Assembly (NCBI RefSeq): GCF_963678225.1
Contig: NZ_OY782764.1
Span: forward strand, 2,361,001-2,425,000
Direction: 5' to 3'
DNA length: 64,000 nt
Source of the DNA: an uncultured Cohaesibacter sp.
Lineage (GTDB): Bacteria > Pseudomonadota > Alphaproteobacteria > Rhizobiales > Cohaesibacteraceae
The position numbers and the translations under genes were made by a program. This document shows positions 46,355-54,568 of the stretch, piece by piece (positions within the stretch are counted from its first letter, which is position 1; each line of letters opens with the position of its first letter). Under the pieces are notes generated by a model that saw only the letters and a program-made list of their open reading frames with translations, was not told where the DNA came from and searched no databases.

Positions 46355-47377
46355 CTAGCGCCAGCGGCCAACCATTTCCACGAAGCCGTCGCCGGTGACT
46401 TCCTCGCCATACATATAGCCGTTGACATTGATCTTGCCGTCAAATTTGATCAGGTTGCCAATCTTGGAAACCACCTCGCGCTGCTGGTAGGGCAGGCTGA
46501 TTTGCAAGCAAGTCTCGAACGGTTCGTGGGAAAGAACCACATGACGCGGATAACGACGCCCCGAAAGGCGACTATCCATGAAGTCGTTCATTTCCAGCGG
46601 GTCAATTTTCTCGACAATATGGGTGCCGTCAGGCAGCACCACCGTGCAGCAGGTATCCTGCCGATTGCGAGCAAAATCCCACAATTGCGAAACACTGAGC
46701 CGGATGCCGTTGTCGAGCTGCGGATACAGATTGATCCACTGACGCTGTTCCAAATTCCGGTCCAGACTGAAGCGGCGTGGCAAGGCACCGAACTGGCGAT
46801 TGAGCCACATGGCACCGGTTACGCTTTGTGGTTTGCCCATGAGTTCCACATTGCCGGAAAGCTGAATGGCCGGCAGGGCGAATTTATATTGCTGTGCGCC
46901 AAGGAAGTGGAAATTGCCTTCCCCGTTATTCACCAGGATGGGCGCGTTGACGTGGCCGGAGAGCTCGATGGACGCATCGGGGAGCTCGGCATTGATCGTC
47001 AATTCGTTGCCGCTGCCATAGATATCCAGCTCACGAGTCGAGAATTTGAGAGACTGCTCACTGATCATGATGTCCTTGAGAGGAACAGTATTCTCCACCT
47101 CGCGAATCCAGCCGGTGTCCTGATCCATCAGGCACATGCTGACAGAAATCTGGGCCTCGCTGCCCCGTTGCTGGATGATGAGTAGATGCACACGGAAACT
47201 GAAATGCTTTCCGCCGCCACGCAAGCTGGTCGAGAATTGCCATGATTCCAGAGGATGCAGGCCACCATGCCAAGCGAGGTCATGGGCGAGGCTTGCATTG
47301 GATTTTTTCACCATCTTGCCGCGATAGGGGGCGTGAAAGGTGATGTCTTGGGTTGTTTGAGCCTTATTGAGTTGCAT
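46355..47377 (-). CDS. AttH/CrtC-like lipocalin-domain protein
   Basis: A 340-residue protein of the AttH (hydroxyneurosporene synthase CrtC-like) fold, which has two calycin beta-barrels. Recognisable parts are HPLESWQFSTSLRGGGKHFS at the N-terminal domain and GAMWLNRQFGALP, matching the GxxWxDRQ(W/F)G motif of the family. The ATG at 47377 follows GGAGG six bases upstream. No signal peptide is seen. Family members include carotenoid hydratases, the Agrobacterium attachment-locus protein AttH and uncharacterised hydrolases. A carotenoid role is not supported, since no crt genes are nearby. Its upstream region shares an AACTATGTA motif with the TetR-SDR intergenic region. Confidence 0.78.
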   Translation of the reverse strand: MQLNKAQTTQDITFHAPYRGKMVKKSNASLAHDLAWHGGLHPLESWQFSTSLRGGGKHFSFRVHLLIIQQRGSEAQISVSMCLMDQDTGWIREVENTVPLKDIMISEQSLKFSTRELDIYGSGNELTINAELPDASIELSGHVNAPILVNNGEGNFHFLGAQQYKFALPAIQLSGNVELMGKPQSVTGAMWLNRQFGALPRRFSLDRNLEQRQWINLYPQLDNGIRLSVSQLWDFARNRQDTCCTVVLPDGTHIVEKIDPLEMNDFMDSRLSGRRYPRHVVLSHEPFETCLQISLPYQQREVVSKIGNLIKFDGKINVNGYMYGEEVTGDGFVEMVGRWR

Positions 47378-47956
47378 ACAGGACCTCCCTCTAAGCAAAT
47401 TCCGGTCTGCGACGCAGTTGCCGCTGTTGGATGAAGCGCCAGGGTTGGCTGAAGGGCGGTTCGGAAAAGGTGTCTCGCTGGCTTTCATTGGCGCACGAGA
47501 AATCCGGGGACCTGTCTAAGTCTCCGACGTCCTCCTAACATCGAAGCTGATGACTCATGCGCGAAACTGGTACGACGAAAAGGATTGCCGACACTTGTAC
47601 GAACACGCCTTGCACTGCCTCCCTGAGCAGTTCTGCTTATTTTTCAAGGTTTGCCTTCTGCTTACAGCTTGTAGAACAACAATGTGTCATAAATATTATT
47701 GCCACTTGACTTTGTAAGCGATGTGCATTGGTCGTTAGAGTTCGACTCGTGATACCCTGCAAGTATATGTTAGCGCTTAACTATGTAGTTTAGTCAAGGA
47801 AAATATTGTCACGTGAGCGATTTTTAATTTTGTACTGTTTCCGGCATAAATGATTGCTATATCAACAGGCAAAATACTGGTGTTCATGCTATAAAAATGG
47901 ACAATAATGCAAGAATACCAGTATGGTGGTAGGCCTGAAATTATAGCTCTTATAAG
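47378..47956. promoter_or_regulatory. AT-rich upstream region with one TetR-module motif
   Basis: A 579-base gap between the lipocalin-like gene and the end of the SDR gene, rich in A and T from about 47640. TTAACTATGTAGTTTAG (47777-47793) contains an imperfect dyad and the AACTATGTA core (47779-47787) found twice in the SDR-TetR gap. The spacing to the lipocalin start is about 400 bases. No other gene is evident. Confidence 0.5.
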
Positions 47957-48901
47957 TTAGTCTTGACTCAAGAAAGAAATACCAAGCAGCCTCTCGCTCT
48001 CGGCCCACAAGCGCGCTGAGCGCTCCAGATCCAGTGCATGGGGGGCGATGTGGCTGAGCGAAACCGGCCCGCGCATGTCGAGAAAGCCGGTCGGGCCATA
48101 ATAGGCGCCTCGCTGCGCTTCCAAACCGGCGGCCGCTAATACGGTAGGGACTGCGCCCAATGCGCTTGGTTGGGCAATAAGAGCATTGAGAGGCTTGTAG
48201 ATCATGTTCAACAGACCTGTCGGGCCGGTGCTTTGTAGGTTAGTGTTGGAATATCCCGGATGGCAGGCAATGGCGATGGCCGGGCTCTGCTCTTTGGCAA
48301 GACGTCGATCCAGCTCAAGGGCAAACATCAGATTGGCCAACTTGCTTTGCGCGTAAGCCTTGGTTGAGGAGTATTTCTTTTCTCCCATCAGATCGCCAAA
48401 ATGAATGCGGCCCAGACGATGGGCGATGGAAGAGACCTGAACCACGCGCCCGCCTGCCGCTTCCACCCGATCCAACAGCAGGCTGGTCCAGAGAAAATGA
48501 CCCAGATGGTTGGTGCCGAACTGCAATTCAAATCCATCTGCTGTCTGACGCTTTGGTGTCTGCATGATGCCCGCATTGTTGATGAGCCCATCGATGCGCT
48601 GAGTGATCGCGCGCACGCCATCAGACGCCCTACAGATGCTGGAGCGGTCTGCCAGGTCAAGGGTCACCAGGTTGATTGTGCCGGTGCAAGTGGCCTCGAG
48701 TATCATGCGCGCCGAGGCGGCTTTTTGTGTCGACCGGCACGCCAATATGAGGTCGGCACCCTTACGTCCAAGCATCTGAGCAGCCTCAAGGCCGATACCG
48801 GAGTTGCCGCCAGTGATGACAAAGCACTTGCCGGAAAGGTCCGGCAAGCGGTCTTCACGCCAATTTTCAATCTTGTTTTGTGAAATAGTGTGTTCGTTCA
48901 T
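47957..48901 (-). CDS. Short-chain dehydrogenase/reductase
   Basis: A 314-residue SDR enzyme. The cofactor motif is TGGNSGIGLEAAQMLG, followed by NNAGIM and the catalytic YAQSKLANLMF (YxxxK), with Ser in VVQVSSIAHRLG. The layout fits the retinol-dehydrogenase/WWOX-like group that reduces or oxidises hydrophobic alcohols and ketones, usually with NADP(H). The start is taken at the ATG 48901; an upstream TTG (48952) would add a 17-residue extension. It is divergent from a TetR gene, its probable repressor, and lies upstream of the lipocalin-like gene on the same strand. Confidence 0.92.
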   Translation of the reverse strand: MNEHTISQNKIENWREDRLPDLSGKCFVITGGNSGIGLEAAQMLGRKGADLILACRSTQKAASARMILEATCTGTINLVTLDLADRSSICRASDGVRAITQRIDGLINNAGIMQTPKRQTADGFELQFGTNHLGHFLWTSLLLDRVEAAGGRVVQVSSIAHRLGRIHFGDLMGEKKYSSTKAYAQSKLANLMFALELDRRLAKEQSPAIAIACHPGYSNTNLQSTGPTGLLNMIYKPLNALIAQPSALGAVPTVLAAAGLEAQRGAYYGPTGFLDMRGPVSLSHIAPHALDLERSARLWAESERLLGISFLSQD

Positions 48902-48961
48902 ATCAAAATGTCCAAAGGGCTTGAGAGGAAATAACGGAGAGGGTACGGTCAAAGATCAATA

Positions 48962-49001
48962 TACATAGTTTACAAAATGGATAAAAAATGTTAACTATGT
49001 A
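48962..49001. promoter_or_regulatory. Inverted-repeat operator between SDR and TetR genes
   Basis: TACATAGTT (48962-48970) and its exact reverse complement AACTATGTA (48993-49001) are separated by 22 bases in the divergent promoter region. The right half lies in GTTAACTATGTAAC, itself a small dyad. This is the layout expected for two binding sites of the neighbouring TetR protein. Confidence 0.65.
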
Positions 49002-49023
49002 ACCTTAGTGTGGTAGAGCCAAG

Positions 49024-49548
49024 ATGAATGTCAATGAAGTAGTGATGATCTTTTGCCAGTACGGCTTCCGAAAAGCCTCAATGGAAGACATTGCAAAGGC
49101 TGCCGGCTTGTCGCGCCAATCGATCTACAAAAAATTCAAATCCAAGGAAGGTGTTTTTGAGTGGGCCATCATGGCTCTGACCCAAGACGCGCATGCAGCC
49201 GCCATGGCTGCTTTGAATGATGAGAGCCAGCAAGGTCCGGAGCGCATCATAGAGGCATTTGATCGTTGGGCTGGCGATTTCGTGCCCATGATACGCGGCA
49301 CACCGCATGGCTCGGAGGTTTTGGAGCGCGCTCTGGAGATCTTTCGCCAAAAGGGGCATGCAGGAGATGACCTGCTTTATTCCAATATGGCGCGGCTACT
49401 GATCAAATGTGAATTGGCAAGCAACAGGCAACAGGCTGATGATAAGGTTTTTGCGCTTTCAGCCAGTGCAAAAGGGCTTCTGCTGCGCGCAGAAAGCCCG
49501 CAGGAATTCACCGCAGGCATGGCGCGTATCGTCAAGGCAATTTCATAG
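49024..49548 (+). CDS. TetR-family transcriptional regulator
   Basis: A 174-residue regulator. The N-terminal helix-turn-helix is FRKASMEDIAKAAGLSRQSI then YKKFKSKEGVFEWAI (residues 15-50), the TetR signature. The C-terminal helical ligand-binding half has no obvious family motif. The N-terminus is a little short for the family, but the ATG at 49024 is the only good start. It is divergent from the SDR gene across 122 bases that contain a pair of inverted motif copies. It probably represses the SDR gene and itself, and perhaps the lipocalin-like gene. Confidence 0.9.
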   Translation: MNVNEVVMIFCQYGFRKASMEDIAKAAGLSRQSIYKKFKSKEGVFEWAIMALTQDAHAAAMAALNDESQQGPERIIEAFDRWAGDFVPMIRGTPHGSEVLERALEIFRQKGHAGDDLLYSNMARLLIKCELASNRQQADDKVFALSASAKGLLLRAESPQEFTAGMARIVKAIS

Positions 49549-49718
49549 CAAGGAAAAACGCCACGAAAACAAGCGGGCCCGATTATCAGGCGTTTCCCCG
49601 GAGCGTTGGTTCCGGGGATCATATGTTGTCATCTGACGAAGAGAGACAAGACAAGGTGAGCCGCTCTAGAACCGTAGCTGAATCAGTCATAACTACGACA
49701 GATGCGGTTTAGCAACTC

Positions 49719-50033
49719 TCAGAGTCTGCACCGACGACGCGGACCATTGTAAGGTTGGAATGTGCAATCCCAAGCGCGGAAGCTGCGATACCGCATCGAG
49801 CAGGCACGAACGTTACAATAGCGTGGTGGTGGTGGCCGATAGATGACCCTTGGCCGTGGACGCCAGCGCGGATAATACCGTCTGACCGGAGGACGCCAAC
49901 GCCTGACGGGCGGAGGGCGGTTCCAGCTGCGTGGCGGAGGGGGCGCAAACTGGGCGGTTGCCGTGGTTGGAAGAGCAAAGCTGCCAAACGCGGAGAAGAC
50001 CAATGCCAAAGCGACCAGATAGGTGAGTTTCAT
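49719..50033 (-). CDS. BA14K-family secreted protein, Arg/Pro-rich
   Basis: A 104-residue exported protein. The ATG at 50033 follows CAGGAG. A signal peptide ends near ATAQFAP; the mature part is a strongly basic, proline-rich stretch (RPPPVRRWRPPVRRYYPRWR onward). It then ends in CSMRYRSFRAWDCTFQPYNG and a final Cys-Arg-Leu. That C-terminal pattern (CxxRYRS...G) is the BA14K signature, named for a Brucella immunoreactive protein with lectin-like properties. It probably sits in the periplasm or at the cell surface. The downstream GGTGG-rich DNA only reflects the His/Pro/Arg codons. Confidence 0.82.
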   Translation of the reverse strand: MKLTYLVALALVFSAFGSFALPTTATAQFAPPPPRSWNRPPPVRRWRPPVRRYYPRWRPRPRVIYRPPPPRYCNVRACSMRYRSFRAWDCTFQPYNGPRRRCRL

Positions 50034-50440
50034 GATCGTAACTCCTGTCGCAAGAGTGGAATGAAAGCTCAAAGCGAGCAAAACGCGATACAAGGCCTCG
50101 GCACCATTATCCCACTTTTCGCCATTCTGGTCGAGACGTATTTATGTAGCAGGGTAGGCACCTGCAGTCCGTGCGAAGACACTATGATAATCATGACTTT
50201 GCATGGGGACCGGAAAATTAATTTTTGTTTTCAAATAAATGACCCTGCTGCTCTGGGAAGAGCCCAAAACGCATCTGCTGATAAGGCCATGCCAAGAGAG
50301 AGGCTTTGCCAAATGGGGCATCAATATGTTTGATGCAACCTGCAACTTTTCTCATTGGATTGAATTGTGGCCATTTGATAATCTGCGCTTCTGTTTTGGC
50401 GCAGGATAGATCCTCCTCGCCACATTCTCAGGATAGCAAG
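50034..50440. other. Intergenic region between BA14K and EamA genes
   Basis: A 407-base gap between divergent genes. A plus-strand frame running from 50306 is an N-terminal over-extension of the EamA gene. No other gene or strong structure is seen. Confidence 0.45.
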
Positions 50441-51403
50441 ATGAGCGCAGCAATCATTCCTCCTTCTCAGGCAGGAACTCCGGTTCGTGAATCCGCCAAG
50501 GCCTCCACTATGTCCGGCAAGGATATAGGGCTTTATGGTATGATGATCGTCGTCTGGGGGACCAGTTGGATCGCTATGGCCCATCAGGTCGAAATCGTGC
50601 CCGCTCTGATCACCGGCGTCTACCGCTTCACGCTTGCTGCTGCCGTGACCTTCCTATGGGCCTTGCTGGGCAAGTATCCGCTGCGCTTTCCTCTGCAGGT
50701 GCATCTGCGGCTGGCAATGGTCGGCGTCTTCATGTTTTCGTCCAACTTCGTCATGTTCTATTTCGCTGCAGGCTATATCGCCTCCGGTCTCATGGCGGTG
50801 ATCTTCTCGCTGGTCAGCCTCTTCAACATCATCCTAAGCGCTCTGTTTCTTGGCATGCGTCCAACGAAATTGGGCATGGTGGGCACGGTGCTGGGATTAT
50901 CTGGGATCGGGCTGATTTTCTGGCCCGAAATCAGCGTCAATGCTGGCGACCAAGGAGTTCTGTATGGGCTGGGCTTTGGCCTCGGAGGGACGCTGCTCTT
51001 CTGCACCGGCAACATTCTGTCTGTCTCGAACAGGAAATTCGACATACCGCTCATCAGTGCTAACTGTTGGTGCCTGACTTATGGTTCTCTCTGGCTTCTC
51101 TGTCTGGCGTTGGTGCTTGATGTGCCCTTCATGATGGACTGGAGTGTGGAATACTGGATTGCCATGGCCTGGCTGGTCATCATGGCTTCTGTAGTGGCCT
51201 TTTGGGGCTATATGACCCTGCTGGGCTCCATTGGACCGGCGCGGGCAGGCTATCTCACCGTGCTTTTCCCGATTGTCGCGTTGCTGCTGTCCACCCTGTT
51301 TGAGGGCTATCAATGGTCCTTGTGGGGGCTCATCGGGCTGGCGGCGATCATTGCGGGCAATATTCTGGTCATGCGAAGTGGCCGCAAGCAAGCTGCCCTT
51401 TAG
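50441..51403 (+). CDS. EamA/DMT-superfamily transporter
   Basis: A 320-residue exporter with ten helices in two EamA repeats. It begins with a polar N-terminus (SAAIIPPSQAG), then DIGLYGMMIVVWGTSWIAMA, the usual first helix with its WGxxW-type motif. The second repeat ends with YQWSLWGLIGLAAIIAGNIL. The ATG at 50441 follows AGGATAGC. It is a different subgroup from the DMT protein at 43146. The substrate is unknown. Confidence 0.9.
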   Translation: MSAAIIPPSQAGTPVRESAKASTMSGKDIGLYGMMIVVWGTSWIAMAHQVEIVPALITGVYRFTLAAAVTFLWALLGKYPLRFPLQVHLRLAMVGVFMFSSNFVMFYFAAGYIASGLMAVIFSLVSLFNIILSALFLGMRPTKLGMVGTVLGLSGIGLIFWPEISVNAGDQGVLYGLGFGLGGTLLFCTGNILSVSNRKFDIPLISANCWCLTYGSLWLLCLALVLDVPFMMDWSVEYWIAMAWLVIMASVVAFWGYMTLLGSIGPARAGYLTVLFPIVALLLSTLFEGYQWSLWGLIGLAAIIAGNILVMRSGRKQAAL

Positions 51404-51451
51404 GCTGCTGCCTGGAGCAAAACCCGTATAACGGCTTGGGTAGATGAGGCT

Positions 51452-51925
51452 TCAGTGAAGCCACGGGCTTCCATCAGACCGAGGATGCCATTGGGCAACG
51501 GTTCCATTCATCTCGGCAATGTCGAATACGGGCTCGGGGGAAGGGCGAAAACTAAGGATGTAGCCAAGAAACTCATCCTGTTTCTTGAGCAATTGTCCGC
51601 GTCGGTAATAAACAAGGATCGTGCAGAACTGCGCACCGCACAAGCTGCTCCGCTCCAGGCCACCCTTGCAATGGAGCCCTTGATGGGAGAGCACCAGATC
51701 CAGCTTTCCGTCCCCGTTCAGATCAACCTCGAAGACACCTTGGTGATGAAAGCGTCCTGCGCCACTTTCGCAGCCCGCTTCGATCTGTTGGTTGAGCAGG
51801 TAAAGAGTTGCCTTGCTGCGGGGCGCCCCAAAGGCGCTGTTACCAACGAGTGCCAACAGTCCAGCCACCAAGCAGACAATCAGAACGCGTGCCGCTTTGT
51901 CTGGAATGAGAGCATCCCCGTTCAT
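51452..51925 (-). CDS. Hypothetical exported protein with a calcium-loop-like motif
   Basis: A 157-residue protein from the ATG at 51925, which follows GGGGGGA. A membrane-targeting segment (VLIVCLVAGLLALVGNSAFG) is followed by a mature domain with DLNGDGKLDLVLS, an EF-hand or FG-GAP type DxNxDGxxD loop that commonly binds calcium. Four cysteines (EAGCES, LHCKGG, SSLCGAQFC) could form disulphides. No family was recognised beyond the loop. It is convergent with the EamA gene and lies downstream of the LysR gene on the same strand. Confidence 0.7.
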   Translation of the reverse strand: MNGDALIPDKAARVLIVCLVAGLLALVGNSAFGAPRSKATLYLLNQQIEAGCESGAGRFHHQGVFEVDLNGDGKLDLVLSHQGLHCKGGLERSSLCGAQFCTILVYYRRGQLLKKQDEFLGYILSFRPSPEPVFDIAEMNGTVAQWHPRSDGSPWLH

Positions 51926-51991
51926 ATGTCCCCCCATAGTCTGGTGTCCCCCACAGTCTGCCCTCAAATGTCTGAAACCGCGCGATCCGTC

Positions 51992-52882
51992 TTATTCTGC
52001 GGCCAGCGCAGCTCCGCCGGAAACATTGTCCAGTGCATTGACGATATGAGCGGCCAGCGCATTATGGATTCGGTCTCGCGCATTCTCCGAGCGTAACAGG
52101 GCGATATCACAATGCTTCATTTCGGGGAAGCCTTCCCGTTCTCCCAGAACCCGCATGTCCGAAGTAAGGGCGCTCTCCGGCAACACGGAAATCGCCAGAC
52201 CAGCCATTACGGCGCCGGTGTGGGCTGCTGCAGAGGAGCTGACATAGGCAATGCGATATTTCTTTCCGGCTTTGGAAAGAGCCTCAGTGGCCGCCGCCCG
52301 CCAAGAGCAGGTCTTGGTGCCAAGGGCCAATGGAATGGTCGACTGGCAATGCACGGAGTGATGCGCAGAAGAAACCCACAACAGGGGCTCCGAGCGGATA
52401 ATGCGTCCATTGCGTTCTTGTGTCCGATTGCCATGGGTAACAATGCCCAGATCCAGCCGCCCGTCCTGAATGCGCCGATGGATGCAGGAGCTTTGCTCGC
52501 ATACCACTTCAATCTCTATGTTGGGGTGGGTAGTGGCAAAACTGGCCAGAACCGTTGGCAGCAATCTTGGCGCATAATCGTCAGGCAATCCGAGGCGGAC
52601 CTTACCGGACATGGCATCGGAGGAAAAGGCGGCGATGGTTTCTGCGTTCAGAGACAGCATGCGCCTTGCATAGTCCAGCAAACGCAGGCCGGCGTCTGTA
52701 ACACGACTCTGGCGGCCATCGCGCACGAAGATCGTTTGTCCAACCCGTTCTTCCAACCGACGCATCTGCATGGACACAGCGGACTGCGTCTTGTTGACCT
52801 GCTCGGCGGCCTTGGTGAAGCTACCAGTTTCGGCAATAGCAATGAAAGTTCGAAGCTGGTCCAGATCGAGAAGGGCGTTCAT
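51992..52882 (-). CDS. LysR-family transcriptional regulator
   Basis: A 296-residue regulator. The N-terminal winged helix-turn-helix is LDQLRTFIAIAETGSFTKAA followed by QVNKTQSAVSMQMRRLEERV, and a periplasmic-binding-protein-like effector domain follows. The ATG at 52882 follows GGAGA. It is divergent from a DUF1127 gene across 416 bases, a neighbour arrangement seen in several Rhizobiales, so DUF1127 is a likely target. The inducer is unknown. Confidence 0.92.
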   Translation of the reverse strand: MNALLDLDQLRTFIAIAETGSFTKAAEQVNKTQSAVSMQMRRLEERVGQTIFVRDGRQSRVTDAGLRLLDYARRMLSLNAETIAAFSSDAMSGKVRLGLPDDYAPRLLPTVLASFATTHPNIEIEVVCEQSSCIHRRIQDGRLDLGIVTHGNRTQERNGRIIRSEPLLWVSSAHHSVHCQSTIPLALGTKTCSWRAAATEALSKAGKKYRIAYVSSSAAAHTGAVMAGLAISVLPESALTSDMRVLGEREGFPEMKHCDIALLRSENARDRIHNALAAHIVNALDNVSGGAALAAE

Positions 52883-53298
52883 CAGCAATCTCCATGTGCC
52901 TTGATATGTGCCTTTGGAATGTGCATCCAAGGCATTCCGCTCAGCGCGCAAGGTCATAAGCAAAAGCGATCAATATGTCTGATCAATATCTATCATTGAT
53001 CCAGATTTAGATCTATCAAAAATTCAGATGGTTTCTATAAAAAACATTCGTTGGATTTATTGTTCTCTTTTTGAGATAGTTGTTTACAACAACAAAGGAC
53101 ACTTGCCGATTGGCTGTATCTTAGGCTTTTCGCCACTCGGTGCATACGTCTTTTGAATTTTGGAATTGGTGGTCTTGGCTGAGAGCTTTTCGAATCTTGC
53201 GGCCCGATTGCCGCAGAGAAACAGCCTTCGTTCAAACCTCTATCGATGGTTCTGCATCGCGAGAGGGGAGAGGAAGTCCAAGCCAAAGGAGACAAGAC
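52883..53298. other. Divergent control region of LysR and DUF1127 genes
   Basis: A 416-base gap, AT-rich from about 52970 to 53100, where a LysR-type binding site (T-N11-A) would be expected. I could not single out one site. A frame running into the DUF1127 gene from 53140 is judged an over-extension. Confidence 0.45.
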
Positions 53299-53664
53299 AT
53301 GCTGACAGTATTTCTGAATTCTGCATTCTCATCGGCAATGGCCGGCCTTGCTCGCCTTGTGACTGCGGGGGCGACCATCATGCGTAACCGCGCTGCCCTG
53401 AAGAGTCTTCGGGAGTTGGATGAGCGCACCTTGGCTGATATCGGCCTGACACGAGGAGATGTGATCACCGCTGCATCGCAGCCGCTTCACAAGGATCCGA
53501 TGCTGATCGATCCGTTCGATGCAAAGCGCCGGATTCATGCCCGTGAACTGGAAGTGCTGGCACGCTGGGCGCGGCCAGAGATTGAAGAGAGACAGCCGCT
53601 TCCAGCAGAGAAATTGACCGCAATCGAACAGACGCCGGTTTGTTGCGGATCAGAGGGAGCCTAG
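53299..53664 (+). CDS. DUF1127 (YjiS-like) protein
   Basis: A 121-residue protein. The core LKSLRELDERTLADIGLTRG, followed by DV, is the DUF1127 signature, a short Arg-rich helical motif. The ATG at 53299 follows AAAGGAGA. The N-terminus may form an amphipathic helix, and the C-terminus (residues 75-121) extends beyond the usual short forms. In Agrobacterium, small DUF1127 proteins affect phosphate and RNA-related regulation; this longer form has no assigned role. It is divergent from the LysR gene. Confidence 0.88.
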   Translation: MLTVFLNSAFSSAMAGLARLVTAGATIMRNRAALKSLRELDERTLADIGLTRGDVITAASQPLHKDPMLIDPFDAKRRIHARELEVLARWARPEIEERQPLPAEKLTAIEQTPVCCGSEGA

Positions 53665-53755
53665 TAGCCGCACTGCCTGACCGTCGGCAGCTCCCGAGAC
53701 GGTCGCCCATTTGATTAAGCAGCCAGGGGTCGTCCTTGAGACCCCTGTTATCCTT

Positions 53756-53784
53756 GGCCCGCCACTCGTGGCGGGCCTTTTTTT
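53756..53784 (+). terminator. Intrinsic terminator after the DUF1127 gene
   Basis: A GC-rich stem (53756-53765 with 53768-53777) followed by seven T residues. It lies between the DUF1127 gene and the convergent lutC. Confidence 0.92.
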
Positions 53785-53860
53785 GTCTGGGAACGAGTGA
53801 AAACATGATTCTGAGCAACAGAGATGACGCGGCGATCTCTCTCTTGTCAGATCGTATCGT

Positions 53861-54568
53861 TTAGCCGATGACAATCACATGCACGGCGCGCGGCCCGTGG
53901 GCTCCGAGCATGATTTTCTGCTCGATGTCTCCCGAGCGTGACGGGCCGGTGATCATATTGAGTGCGCGCGGCATGTGAGCCGTGCCACTCATATCACGCA
54001 ACTGGTCGTGAATGCTCTCATAATCGCCCGCAATGTCGTTGGCGTCGAGGACGATTATGTGGTTCTCAGGCAGGAAGTTGATGGTGGTCGGGTTGTCCGG
54101 CCCTGATGCGAGCACGGCTGTGCCGGTTTCGGCCACTCCCCCCATCGCGTGATTGACGCCCACAAGGTCTGTGCCGTCAGAGGGGCCAATCGTGCGCACC
54201 AGTTGCGGTTCCGTGCGCCAGTTTACCGCTTTCAGACGCGGTTCTTCCCCCATGACGATGGCTTGTGGCAGATTATGGTCCCGCAAATACTGGGTGATGG
54301 CACCGGGCAAGTCATCATAGCTGCCAATGCGTGCCGTGGTCGAAGAGACCCGCTCGGCATAGTCCATGAACATGGCGACCTTCTCATAATGGCCCACCTG
54401 AGCTCGCTTGGGCACGATGCCTTTTGGTCTGGATGCGAGGCGCTCTTGCACCTCTTGACGCGCCTTATTGCGGTTCGGGTCGGCGCCTTCGCTGACAGAG
54501 GCGAGGGACCGGCGGATCTTGCCAAGGATGGCTGATTTGGCTGCGCTGTTGTCGTGACGCTCACTCAT
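53861..54568 (-). CDS. lutC: L-lactate utilisation protein LutC (LUD domain)
   Basis: A 235-residue LUD-domain protein, third component of the LutABC (LldEFG) complex that oxidises L-lactate to pyruvate. The N-terminal ILGKIRRSL motif and the conserved GVNHAMGGVAETGTAVLASG and LPENHIIVLDANDIAGDY segments are present. The start overlaps the lutB stop by four bases (ATGA). It is the last gene of the operon and converges on DUF1127. Confidence 0.95.
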   Translation of the reverse strand: MSERHDNSAAKSAILGKIRRSLASVSEGADPNRNKARQEVQERLASRPKGIVPKRAQVGHYEKVAMFMDYAERVSSTTARIGSYDDLPGAITQYLRDHNLPQAIVMGEEPRLKAVNWRTEPQLVRTIGPSDGTDLVGVNHAMGGVAETGTAVLASGPDNPTTINFLPENHIIVLDANDIAGDYESIHDQLRDMSGTAHMPRALNMITGPSRSGDIEQKIMLGAHGPRAVHVIVIG

